From Ruminococcus sp. (GTDB lineage Bacteria > Bacillota > Clostridia > Oscillospirales > Ruminococcaceae): a stretch of 64,000 nt of DNA. This document shows, piece after piece, positions 17,658 through 25,599 of the stretch (position 1 is the first letter of the stretch; each line of letters begins with the position of its first letter). A program made the translations under genes and the position numbers. Under the pieces are notes generated by a model. That model was not told the origin of the DNA, ran no database searches, and saw nothing but the letters and a program-made list of their open reading frames with translations. The stretch spans positions 23,814 through 87,813 of the forward strand of contig JAFQHO010000083.1 in assembly GCA_017397925.1 (NCBI GenBank), written 5' to 3'.

Positions 17658-18110
17658 ATGGCAAAGAAATCAAAGTACGAAAACGAGCTTGACAGAGCTT
17701 ACCGTGATCTCAAGGATTACAACGACGCACGTGAGAAAAACAGAAGTGATCTGTTACAATTCTTCGTGGGACTCCTTATGCTGGCAGCTGGTGTGTTTAT
17801 GATATTCCAGAATCTGAATATCGAAAGCACATGGGGCTACGGCGGTTATTTATTCAGCTTCGGTGGATTCAATCTGCCAAACGGAACTATTTTCGTTCCC
17901 CTTTTCATAGGTGTTGTTATGCTGTTCCTTATGGAAAGAAAAATCTTTGGCTGGATATTCATTGCTGTGGGACTTGTTATTATCCTCGCAGCGGTGCTTA
18001 TGAGCGTCCGTATGCACTGGAGAACAACAAATGCATATATGTTTGTGCTTATGTTCGGTCTTACTGCAGCAGGCGGCGGTCTTGTTCTCAGACAGCTTTT
18101 CAAGAAATAA
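17658..18110 (+). CDS. Small polytopic membrane protein, unknown function
   Basis: A 150-residue protein with a charged N-terminal coiled segment (about 1-30, KYENELDRAYRDLKDYND) and four predicted helices (about 36-55, 79-95, 97-115 and 120-142). The first helix is followed by a Gly/Tyr-rich loop (WGYGGYLFSFGGF). I do not recognise a family. The start at 17658 has a GGAGG RBS 8 bp upstream. It may be cotranscribed with the fhs operon, as no good promoter is seen in the 43-bp gap. Confidence 0.7.
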   Translation: MAKKSKYENELDRAYRDLKDYNDAREKNRSDLLQFFVGLLMLAAGVFMIFQNLNIESTWGYGGYLFSFGGFNLPNGTIFVPLFIGVVMLFLMERKIFGWIFIAVGLVIILAAVLMSVRMHWRTTNAYMFVLMFGLTAAGGGLVLRQLFKK

Positions 18111-18114
18111 CATT

Positions 18115-18144
18115 AAAGGGTATCGCTTTGCGATACCCTTTTTC
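18115..18144. terminator. Bidirectional terminator
   Basis: A perfect 11-bp stem (AAGGGTATCGC / GCGATACCCTT) with loop TTT and a T-run on the plus strand, 5 bp after the membrane-protein stop. It lies between convergent genes and also has a short A-run on its left, so it could serve both. Confidence 0.85.
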
Positions 18145-18145
18145 A

Positions 18146-19231
18146 TCAGTATTGTATACTCAACACATACATATCATCATTTGTCATATAGCTTACAGAT
18201 TCGCTTATTTCGGCATATTCCGTCAGTTCCCACAATGCGCCGTCTTCAAAAAGTCCCTTTAATGCACTGTCATATGCTGTTTTATCTGCAAACATAATTT
18301 CAACCTTTCCTGCTGCAGGAGATGAAACTATAGCCTCCCCTACCGCATCGGGGCTATATACAGTAATATAACCGTTGTGGCGGACAAAGAAATTATCCTC
18401 CATTGAATAACAGATTGGCACAAAGAACTGATTTTTACCTATTATGCGGTTTTTACTCATACGTGTATCATCAATGAGAAAATAGCTATGAATTACGGGA
18501 TTTTTTTCATCATCCGTATCGTTCCAGGTAAGGTCGAGCCAATAATACTTACCGTTCAGCATTACGTAATTCCACGCATGACCTGTCATCTGTCCGGTTT
18601 CATCGGCACTTTCACCGCTTACAACTCCGCACTCTATGCCCATACGCTTCATAACATAGGAAAAGCCGTCGGAATATCCCCCGCACAGAGCCTCTCCCTG
18701 TACAAGACAGCCATAAGCTGTATCCCACAAGCCTATCTCATCAACACCTTTTTTCTCCGTTGCATAAACTGTATTTTCAGCGATATAATCGTGCACATAC
18801 AGGATTTTTCCGAAATCGTCAAGGCCATCGGGAATTGATGATATTATCAAATCTGCGGCATTCTCAATTTCTGTCATCATTGCCGAAATTTTTTCAGTTG
18901 AAGCCTCAGGCATAGCATCAAAATTGCAGGTTATTCTGTTATTTTCTTTAATGGTAACATATGAATCAATCCAGAAGAATTCGGGATATCTCTGCTTGAT
19001 TCTCTGGTGAGCAACACTCATAGACTCGTTGGAGAAGCTGCCGTCAAAATCTATGGTTGTACTCCCCTGCTGAAGCTCCTTAACAAGGCTGCTGTACAGA
19101 CTTTCCTCGTCAATTGAAAACTGCTGAGTACTAACCTCAGTTTCAGAAAAACCTGTATACGGGACGCTTTCACACCCTGTGAGCAGAAATGCTCCGCACA
19201 AAGCAGAAGCCGCTGTTTTCAGGCATTTCAT
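18146..19231 (-). CDS. Lipoprotein with transglutaminase-like domain
   Basis: A 361-residue secreted lipoprotein (signal ending in the lipobox LLTGC at about residue 20). The central part is a transglutaminase-core (papain-like) fold: the nucleophile Cys in GEALCGGYSDGF, the His in TGHAWNYV and the Asp in YYWLDLTWND. Bacterial members act as cysteine proteases or cross-linking or cell-wall-processing enzymes; the exact reaction is unknown. It is translationally coupled (TAATG overlap) to a paralogue upstream with the same architecture, so the two probably work together or have diverged after duplication. Confidence 0.83.
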   Translation of the reverse strand: MKCLKTAASALCGAFLLTGCESVPYTGFSETEVSTQQFSIDEESLYSSLVKELQQGSTTIDFDGSFSNESMSVAHQRIKQRYPEFFWIDSYVTIKENNRITCNFDAMPEASTEKISAMMTEIENAADLIISSIPDGLDDFGKILYVHDYIAENTVYATEKKGVDEIGLWDTAYGCLVQGEALCGGYSDGFSYVMKRMGIECGVVSGESADETGQMTGHAWNYVMLNGKYYWLDLTWNDTDDEKNPVIHSYFLIDDTRMSKNRIIGKNQFFVPICYSMEDNFFVRHNGYITVYSPDAVGEAIVSSPAAGKVEIMFADKTAYDSALKGLFEDGALWELTEYAEISESVSYMTNDDMYVLSIQY

Positions 19232-20334
19232 TAATCTTCACCGCCTAAAAGCAGTGTAAGGCAGAACATCTCATCTGTACGGACATATCTTAAATCGTCT
19301 ACGCCATCTGCTCTTGTAAGCTTTGATTTTCCGATAAGCTCATTCAAGGCTTCGCTGTAGGCTTCATAGCTGCCAAACATAATCTGACATTTTTCCTTAT
19401 CGGAGTTTTCGCCCACATATCCCAGAATCTCCTTTTCGTCGTAAGTCTCGAAATATCCGCCATTTTTCACAAAATAGTTGCTTTCAGTCTCTGTACACTC
19501 GGGTACATATGACTGGAGTGTATCAAAGGTACGGCTGCGAAGAAGCTGGTCTGTTGTAACAAGGAAGTATGTATGAATGGGTTCTCCGCTATCGTCATCG
19601 TCCCAGGTTGTATCTATCCAGTAGTACTCACCGTCAATTTTTACGTAATTCCAGGCGTGATTGGAGCCTGTACATACACCGCTTTCAATGTCAAGCATAT
19701 TCATTATAAGCTGAAATGCCTCTGCATAGCCGATACATACAGCCTTACCCTCAATAAGGCAGCCATATATATTATGGCACATTCCCTTATTTTCAAGTAT
19801 CGCGCCTATATGGTCATATTGGGTATTTTCTATGATGTAATCGTGTACAAACAGCACCTTTTCATAATCGCTGCTGCCCTTGGGTATCTGGTCGATTATC
19901 TTCTCTGCCGCCTTATATATTTCCTCGGTCATTTCGGGGATATTTTCCTCGTCTACGCCGTCAAGGACTGAAACGTGTATATCCGCTCCGCCGGGAGCAG
20001 TTTCAGAAAAATATGTATTGCCGTCCCAGAAAATCTCCGGACAATCGCTTTTCATCTGCAGAAGTGCCCTTTCAACCTCACGAGACTTCACCTTATACTC
20101 AACTCTTACAATAGGATCACCGCTGAGAAGTCCTTCGCAGAGCTCGTCATACCACTCCAAATCGTAAACAAAATCCCTTACTTCTTCAACATCAGGCATT
20201 TCGTTTGCAACAGGCATAACAGGCTGCTCTATTTCGTTTATCGTTGTAATTTCTTCTGTAAGATTTGAAATAAATGAACAGCCGCTAAGCATTGCCGCAG
20301 CTGTAAATGCAGAAATAATTTTTAATGCTTTCAT
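19231..20334 (-). CDS. Lipoprotein with transglutaminase-like domain (paralogue)
   Basis: A 367-residue lipoprotein from the ATG at 20332-20334, with GGAGG five bases upstream and lipobox MLSGC at about residue 18. The transglutaminase core has Cys in EGKAVCIGYAEAF, His in SNHAWNYV and Asp in YYWIDTTWDD. The order of motifs and the C-terminal segments match the downstream paralogue, which indicates tandem duplication, though the sequences are now well diverged. The open frame extends 19 codons upstream without an RBS. Confidence 0.83.
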   Translation of the reverse strand: MKALKIISAFTAAAMLSGCSFISNLTEEITTINEIEQPVMPVANEMPDVEEVRDFVYDLEWYDELCEGLLSGDPIVRVEYKVKSREVERALLQMKSDCPEIFWDGNTYFSETAPGGADIHVSVLDGVDEENIPEMTEEIYKAAEKIIDQIPKGSSDYEKVLFVHDYIIENTQYDHIGAILENKGMCHNIYGCLIEGKAVCIGYAEAFQLIMNMLDIESGVCTGSNHAWNYVKIDGEYYWIDTTWDDDDSGEPIHTYFLVTTDQLLRSRTFDTLQSYVPECTETESNYFVKNGGYFETYDEKEILGYVGENSDKEKCQIMFGSYEAYSEALNELIGKSKLTRADGVDDLRYVRTDEMFCLTLLLGGED

Positions 20335-20369
20335 CTTTTCCTCCAATAAAAAATATGTTATTGAATTTC

Positions 20370-20388
20370 GGGCGGATATTATCCGCCC
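20370..20388. repeat. Short palindromic hairpin (GGGCGGAT family)
   Basis: GGGCGGATATTATCCGCCC is a near-perfect palindrome just after the ldh stop codon. The almost identical GGGCGGATAATATCCGCCC lies at 30862-30880 in an unrelated gap, so it is an interspersed palindrome. Here it may also serve as the ldh transcript end, although it lacks a T-run. Confidence 0.6.
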
Positions 20389-20394
20389 CAAAAC

Positions 20395-21345
20395 TTAAAT
20401 TACTCCCTCAAAGCCTTTTTCAAGGACATCAACGGAATTTTTAAAGCTGTTCAGCTCCTCTTCTGTAAGTGACAGCTCAATTATCTCTTTAACACCATTT
20501 CTGCCGATTATGCAGGGAACTCCTGCAAAAGCATTACGGCATCCGTATTCTCCGCAAAGCTTTGCCGATACGGTTAGTACGCTGTTTTCATCTCCGAGTA
20601 TAGCCTTGACAATACGTGTAATAGCCATTCCTATACCATAATAAGTGGCATTCTTCGCCTCAATTATCTTGTATGCGGCAGTACGCACCTGCTCCTCGAT
20701 TTTCTTCATATCCTCAAGACAATAGCCGTTGCATTTATCTTCAAGAACCTCGGAAATACGCTTTGTAGCAAGCATCATCTGTGATACGGGCGCAAATTCG
20801 CTGTCTCCGTGTTCACCCATAACATAAGCGTGAATATTTTTTGGATCAACCATAAAATAATCGCCTAAAAGATAGCGCAGACGGGCTGTATCAAGGGATG
20901 TACCAGTGCCGATAACCCGTGAAGCTCCGAAACGGGAAAGCTCATAGGTAACTCTTGTCATAATATCGACAGGATTTGTGGCAACAAGGAAAATACCGTC
21001 AAATCCCGATTTTACAACAGGAGTAATAATAGAACGGAATACCGATGCATTACGCTGCAGCAGGTCAAGACGGGTTTCGCCCTCTTTCTGAGCAACTCCT
21101 GCGGCAATTACAATAATATCCGCATCCTTGCAGTCGCTGTATTCACCTGCATAAATTTTCATATTTGATTTGCCGAAAGCAAGACCGTGATTTAAATCCA
21201 TTGCCTCGCCCTCTGCTCGTTTTTTATTAATGTCTATGAGTACAAGCTCGTTACATATTCCTCCTTGATTTACAAGAGCATATGCAAAGCTCATACCAAC
21301 CATACCCGTACCGATAAGTACGACTTTTCTTTTACCTGTGTTCAT
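20395..21345 (-). CDS. ldh: L-lactate dehydrogenase
   Basis: The enzyme reduces pyruvate to L-lactate with NADH, a fermentation end step. It has 316 residues with the Rossmann loop GTGMVGMSFA, the catalytic His in MGEHGDSEFAP, and the substrate/catalytic Arg in ATNPVDIMTRVTYELS. I call LDH rather than malate dehydrogenase from the overall length, but residue 102 is hard to align by eye (NH2-terminal GVAQKEGETRLDLL has Glu after Gln-Lys), so MDH-like specificity is not fully excluded. Confidence 0.88.
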   Translation of the reverse strand: MNTGKRKVVLIGTGMVGMSFAYALVNQGGICNELVLIDINKKRAEGEAMDLNHGLAFGKSNMKIYAGEYSDCKDADIIVIAAGVAQKEGETRLDLLQRNASVFRSIITPVVKSGFDGIFLVATNPVDIMTRVTYELSRFGASRVIGTGTSLDTARLRYLLGDYFMVDPKNIHAYVMGEHGDSEFAPVSQMMLATKRISEVLEDKCNGYCLEDMKKIEEQVRTAAYKIIEAKNATYYGIGMAITRIVKAILGDENSVLTVSAKLCGEYGCRNAFAGVPCIIGRNGVKEIIELSLTEEELNSFKNSVDVLEKGFEGVI

Positions 21346-21384
21346 AGCAACATCCCCTTTTTATGACTTTAATCCGAAAAGTAA

Positions 21385-21918
21385 TCAGCCCAGTTCTCCT
21401 ACATAGGGCAAATTTCTGTAATAGCCGTCACAGTCAAGGCCATAACCTATCACAAATATATCAGGAATTGTGAAAAGGACATAATCAGCCTTGAAATCAA
21501 CAACACGACGGTCAGGCTTATCTAAAAGTGTTAACACTCTGAATGTATGCGGATTTCTTGATTTCAGAATTTCTGTGATTTTTTTCAGAGTACGGCCTGT
21601 ATCTATAATATCCTCGGCAATAATTACATTATATTGCGAAAGATCCTTTTCTATATCAAGGATTATTTCAACATTTCCCGTTGATTCTGTACCCTTATAG
21701 CTTCTTGCTGCCATAAAAGCTACTTCACATGGAACTGATACGGCTCTTGCAAGGTCAGCTGTGAATACAAAGCTGCCGTTGAGAATGCTCACAAGAAGTA
21801 TCGGTTTGCCGTCATAAAGGCTGTCGATATACGCTCCTGCCTCTTTTACCTTTTCCTGTATCTGCTCAGGTGTTAGTATTACACTTTTTATGGAATTTAT
21901 GTATTTTTCCCTGTCCAT
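21385..21918 (-). CDS. hpt: Hypoxanthine phosphoribosyltransferase
   Basis: Purine salvage enzyme joining hypoxanthine or guanine with PRPP, 177 residues. The PRPP motif VIIAEDIIDTGRTL and the flexible-loop region RSYKGTESTG are present, with a C-terminal YRNLPYVGEL typical of bacterial HPRTs. I set the start at 21918 (GAGGAG RBS, 8-bp spacing); the open frame extends 23 codons upstream over a hairpin without an RBS. An unusual perfect hairpin in the leader (21940-21966) could be the end of the upstream transcript or a 5' UTR element. Confidence 0.92.
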   Translation of the reverse strand: MDREKYINSIKSVILTPEQIQEKVKEAGAYIDSLYDGKPILLVSILNGSFVFTADLARAVSVPCEVAFMAARSYKGTESTGNVEIILDIEKDLSQYNVIIAEDIIDTGRTLKKITEILKSRNPHTFRVLTLLDKPDRRVVDFKADYVLFTIPDIFVIGYGLDCDGYYRNLPYVGELG

Positions 21919-21939
21919 TGAATTTTTCTCCTCTAATGC

Positions 21940-21966
21940 AATACCGCACAAAATATGTGCGGTATT
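21940..21966 (-). terminator. Hairpin between the PAS gene and hpt
   Basis: AATACCGCACA / TGTGCGGTATT is an 11-bp perfect stem with loop AAATA. No T-run follows on the minus strand, so it is either a weak terminator for the PAS gene or a structure in the hpt leader, 22 bp before the hpt start. Confidence 0.5.
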
Positions 21967-22009
21967 AATATTATACAATATTTTCAATTAAAAGTCAATA
22001 GAAATTCCA

Positions 22010-23626
22010 TTATTTGTTATCATAGAAAATAAAACTGGCAATTACGTTTTTATCCTTTTTATGAAGCATAACTATAAGGTGGATATTTCTGTCCTTGTCA
22101 GTCACTCTGTAATCAAGGTCAATTACTGCTATTCCCTCTTTATATGCGGCAATAAGCCGTTTTCTGCTCCTCAGCATATTGATTTTTTCGCTGTCGGATA
22201 CAATACGTTCCTCACCAAACATAATACGGGCAAAATCATCATAATAAGCTGGGATAGATATGCCAAATTCATTTAAAAGATTTTCACCATTTTTTTTAAT
22301 TATAGGTTCACACAGCTTACCCTCTGTAAGGTCAATGGAGAAAAATGCAAAACTTCCGATTGAAAGTGCAGTTTTATATCGCTGGCGCTCCTCCTCAAGA
22401 CGCTTTTCAAAAGCCTCCTGCTCTGTAATATCAATAATTGAGCTGAGAATATATTTTCCACCATCAGGGAAGCTGAGCATCTTTGTAGTACACTTCAAAG
22501 CAGCTATAGTGCCGTCTTTTCTCAAATTATGAAAAGTATACTCAACGCTGTCTCCTGGTTTTTCAAGCTTTCTGACAGCTTTGCTTACTATTATCTTATC
22601 CTCAGGTATAACTCTGTGTGAAACATCAAAATTCAGAATTCTTGACTGCATTTCAGGGGCATCAAACATTTTCCTTGCTTCCTGATTGAATACAAGAATA
22701 TGCCTGTCAGGGAGGGTATATGCAAGAATACCACTTCCAAGCTGGTCTGTTATTTCATCGGTCAATGAAAGAAGCTGCAAATTCTGATTTATAAGCGATC
22801 TGCGCTGTTCCTCGTTATTTCTGCGAATTTCTGTTATATCATTGGCGATAATAAATGCCTGTAAGTGTTCAGTTTCATCATCCTTTGAAATAATGGCGTT
22901 TGTACGAATATATTTATCCTCAGCAGGCACGTAATATTCAGTAATAACACAAGTCTGCCCCTTTTCATATGCTGCAATAAGCCCTTTCTGCGTAAGGTAT
23001 TTTTCCATTCCATTTTCAGCAAATACAGGATTAACTGTCTTGAAATATTTCTGTGTCAGCTCATCGAAATTTACAGGCACTTCCAGACCAAGCATTCTGG
23101 CAATACCCAACTCATGAGCCGTAACAAATTCCTCATAGACAAGTCCCTCTGTAAGGTCAAAGAAAAATCCGAATTCACAGTTTTTAATTAAAGCCTCGCG
23201 ACAGCTTTTACGCTCTCTTTTCAAAGAATTCATAAGTCTTGTATGACTTGTTATATCATTGAAAGATGCAAGAATATATTTCTGTCCATCCGTCATTTCA
23301 AGTCTTTTTGATACAGAACGGATATACTTCACCCCATTTTTACCGATCATACGGTATTTATGGGTTATCTCCCCGCCCTCTTTCTCTATCTTTGTATTAT
23401 CCTGAAGAATTCGCGTCCTGTCCTCTGGGTGGATCATTTCTTCATAGAATTTCTTGAAAGCATCTATAATGCCATCCTCTTTTCCACATTCTATGATATT
23501 ACGAGCCGCGTCATTTATCGTAACAATCTCATATTGCGGCACAGTATAGGCAAAAACACCGCAGCTGACAGAATTCAACAGTTCCTTATGAAGTTCATTA
23601 ATATTTTCTGTAATTTTTTCAGACAT
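22010..23626 (-). CDS. PAS-domain sensor protein without visible output domain
   Basis: A 538-residue soluble protein built from a tandem duplication of a two-domain unit. Each unit begins with a PAS fold (SCGVFAYTVPQYEIVTIND at about 20, SGILAYTLPDRHILVFNQ at about 297), has a PAC-like end (YILASFNDIT, YILSSIIDIT), and is followed by a coiled linker (RERKSCREAL, EERQRYKTAL) and a second domain (FFFDLTEGLVYEE, FFSIDLTEGKLCEP). No GGDEF, EAL, kinase or HTH domain follows; the frame ends in FIFYDNK. It may signal by protein contact, or have lost its output module. Confidence 0.75.
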   Translation of the reverse strand: MSEKITENINELHKELLNSVSCGVFAYTVPQYEIVTINDAARNIIECGKEDGIIDAFKKFYEEMIHPEDRTRILQDNTKIEKEGGEITHKYRMIGKNGVKYIRSVSKRLEMTDGQKYILASFNDITSHTRLMNSLKRERKSCREALIKNCEFGFFFDLTEGLVYEEFVTAHELGIARMLGLEVPVNFDELTQKYFKTVNPVFAENGMEKYLTQKGLIAAYEKGQTCVITEYYVPAEDKYIRTNAIISKDDETEHLQAFIIANDITEIRRNNEEQRRSLINQNLQLLSLTDEITDQLGSGILAYTLPDRHILVFNQEARKMFDAPEMQSRILNFDVSHRVIPEDKIIVSKAVRKLEKPGDSVEYTFHNLRKDGTIAALKCTTKMLSFPDGGKYILSSIIDITEQEAFEKRLEEERQRYKTALSIGSFAFFSIDLTEGKLCEPIIKKNGENLLNEFGISIPAYYDDFARIMFGEERIVSDSEKINMLRSRKRLIAAYKEGIAVIDLDYRVTDKDRNIHLIVMLHKKDKNVIASFIFYDNK

Positions 23627-23675
23627 TAATAATCACTCCCATCACCCTATAAAAAATAAATGTGTATCTACTTTG

Positions 23676-23704
23676 ATTATAACACAATGCACATAAGAAT
23701 TCAA
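23676..23704 (-). promoter_or_regulatory. Promoter of the PAS gene
   Basis: TTGAAT (23704-23699), a 17-bp spacer and TATAAT (23681-23676), minus strand. Confidence 0.6.
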
Positions 23705-23766
23705 TAGTTTTTTCATTTTTTATCTATATTCTTCCAAAAATTTACATTTTATTAAAAAATGACAAA

Positions 23767-23799
23767 AAATCGTCTGCAGTCTATTTTTGCAGACGATTT
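23767..23799. terminator. Hairpin in the PAS-thiT gap
   Basis: AAATCGTCTGCA / TGCAGACGATTT is a perfect 12-bp stem with a 9-nt loop, in the 250-bp gap between the thiT 3' end and the PAS promoter. It probably ends the thiT transcript; on the minus strand the last bases are TTTTTTGTC. Confidence 0.65.
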
Positions 23800-23876
23800 G
23801 GAATATTTTCTGGGGTTCTCTAAAATCCGGAACACGAGCAAAAATTGTCATAGAAAGTTTGTCGTGAGGGAGATTT

Positions 23877-24458
23877 TCAGAGATTTCCTTCTATCATTTT
23901 TCTCATAACAGGCACTCTGAAAAGAATATATGCACCAATACAGGTAAAAACAATTTCAGGCAGCATATAACAGCCGTTGTAAATCAGGCTGTAAAGAAAT
24001 GTATTATCTGTAGTAAAGCCCTCCCAAAGCTTTCCTGCGCTATGAAAAATCACAGCTCCACTGATAAAATGGCAGATAAAACGTGCAAACAGCGCAACAG
24101 CCGTGCCGCATATCCAGCCCTTTATGCCCTTACTGCGGAAAACACCTGCAAAGCCGATAAAAGTGAATGCTGCTATGTAATCAAGCAGTATACAGGAAAT
24201 CAGCATAACAGGAGTAAGTCCCCATGCAAATATGCCGTCGCCTATACCTTGCATAAACTGAAACAACGAAAATATAAGGGATATCATAAGCCCCCTTTTT
24301 ATACCGTATTTTATACTGTACATAGCCACCGGAAGCATACTCAACAGGGTTATGGTACCTCCCCAAGGCATCTTGAAAATTATAGCATAGCTCAGTACAA
24401 CACCCATAGCTATGACAAAAGCACCCTCAATAAGGGGAAGTAATTTATTTCTTTGCAT
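23877..24458 (-). CDS. thiT: Thiamine transporter S-component (ECF type)
   Basis: The 193-residue membrane protein matches the substrate-binding ThiT/YuaJ S-component of energy-coupling factor transporters. It has six hydrophobic segments and the family-typical PWGGTITLLSMLPVAMYSIKY region, whose Trp-Gly-Gly lies near the thiamine pocket. It would need the shared EcfA/A'/T module, not encoded here. The start at 24458 has an AAAGGAG RBS; the longer frame overlaps the promoter. No TPP riboswitch (THI box) is visible in the ~70-nt leader, unlike many thiT genes. Confidence 0.88.
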   Translation of the reverse strand: MQRNKLLPLIEGAFVIAMGVVLSYAIIFKMPWGGTITLLSMLPVAMYSIKYGIKRGLMISLIFSLFQFMQGIGDGIFAWGLTPVMLISCILLDYIAAFTFIGFAGVFRSKGIKGWICGTAVALFARFICHFISGAVIFHSAGKLWEGFTTDNTFLYSLIYNGCYMLPEIVFTCIGAYILFRVPVMRKMIEGNL

Positions 24459-24489
24459 CTTCTTAACTCCTTTTGATTTTATCTCATTT

Positions 24490-24518
24490 ATTATAGCATA
24501 TATTTCCGCATTAATCAA
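24490..24518 (-). promoter_or_regulatory. Promoter of thiT
   Basis: TTGATT (24518-24513), a 17-bp spacer and TATAAT (24495-24490), minus strand. It directly follows the terminator of the GGGtGRT operon. Confidence 0.65.
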
Positions 24519-24521
24519 GAA

Positions 24522-24560
24522 AAAAATGAAAAACACGGCATCACCGAAGCGATACCGTGT
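24522..24560 (-). terminator. Terminator of the GGGtGRT operon
   Basis: ACACGGTATCGC pairs with GTGATGCCGTGT across a TTCG loop, followed by TTTTTCATTTTTTT on the minus strand. A strong UUCG-capped terminator. Confidence 0.9.
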
Positions 24561-24586
24561 CATAAGCGTTATAATCAGAAGTTAGA

Positions 24587-25585
24587 TTACTTCATAGCTT
24601 CCTCAATAGCAACTGCACAAGCAACAGTCATACCAACCATTGGGTTGTTACCTGCGCCGATAAGTCCCATCATCTCAACGTGAGCAGGAACAGAAGAAGA
24701 ACCTGCGAACTGAGCGTCAGAGTGCATTCTTCCAAGAGTATCTGTCATACCGTAGGAAGCAGGACCTGCAGCCATATTATCGGGGTGGAGTGTACGTCCT
24801 GTACCGCCGCCTGAAGCAACTGAGAAATACTTCTTGCCAGCGTCTGTACGCTCCTTCTTATATGTTCCTGCAACAGGGTGCTGGAAACGTGTGGGGTTAG
24901 TGGAGTTACCTGTGATAGAAACGTCAACATTTTCCTTCCACATGATAGCAACGCCCTCTGTTACATCGTTAGCGCCGTAGCAGTTAACCTTTGAACGGAG
25001 ACCATCGGAGTAAGCCTTGCGGAATACTTCCTTAACCTCACCTGTGCTGTAATCCATCTCTGTCTCAATGTATGTGAAACCGTTGATACGAGCAATAATC
25101 TGAGCAGCGTCCTTACCAAGACCGTTAAGGATAACACGGAGGGGCTTCTTACGTACCTTGTTTGCCTTCTCAGCAATACCGATAGCACCTTCAGCAGCAG
25201 CGAAGGACTCGTGACCTGCGAGGAATGCGAAGCACTCTGTCTCCTCCTCGAGGAGCATCTTGCCGAGGTTACCGTGGCCGAGACCAACCTTACGCTGGTC
25301 AGCAACTGAACCGGGGATACAGAAAGCCTGGAGGCCCTCACCGATAGCAGCAGCAGCGTCAGCAGCTCTTGTGCAGCCCTTCTTGATAGCGATAGCGCAG
25401 CCTACTGTGTAAGCCCACTTAGCGTTCTCAAAGCAGATAGGCTGAATGCCTTCAATAAGCTTGTAGATGTCAAGACCCTTTTCCTTGCATACGTCAGCAC
25501 ACCCTTCAATTGAGTTGATGCCGTAAGCCTTGATTACGTCAAGGATCTGCTTTTCTCTTCTCTCATATGATTCAAATAAAGCCAT
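24587..25585 (-). CDS. GGGtGRT protein (conserved, unknown function)
   Basis: A 332-residue soluble protein carrying the name-giving motif GGGTGRT at residues 259-265 (SVASGGGTGRTLHPDNMAAG). It has nine cysteines, with a CxxxC pair at 29/33 (EGCADVCKEK) and others at 51, 63, 71, 89, 118, 202 and 323. The family is known only as a conserved hypothetical protein found sporadically in Firmicutes and others next to an IscU-like scaffold protein. The same pairing is seen here (14-bp gap, same strand). Codon use is strongly biased to a small set of codons (GAG, AAG, AAC, ATC), unlike its neighbours, so the pair is probably very highly expressed. Function is unknown. Confidence 0.88.
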   Translation of the reverse strand: MALFESYERREKQILDVIKAYGINSIEGCADVCKEKGLDIYKLIEGIQPICFENAKWAYTVGCAIAIKKGCTRAADAAAAIGEGLQAFCIPGSVADQRKVGLGHGNLGKMLLEEETECFAFLAGHESFAAAEGAIGIAEKANKVRKKPLRVILNGLGKDAAQIIARINGFTYIETEMDYSTGEVKEVFRKAYSDGLRSKVNCYGANDVTEGVAIMWKENVDVSITGNSTNPTRFQHPVAGTYKKERTDAGKKYFSVASGGGTGRTLHPDNMAAGPASYGMTDTLGRMHSDAQFAGSSSVPAHVEMMGLIGAGNNPMVGMTVACAVAIEEAMK

Positions 25586-25599
25586 TGTACAAGTCCTCC

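Noticed and set aside
24459-24560. TPP riboswitch for thiT
   Set aside because: The short leader (about 70 nt) lacks the CUGAGA and ACCUGA-type THI-box motifs and is largely occupied by the promoter and the preceding terminator.
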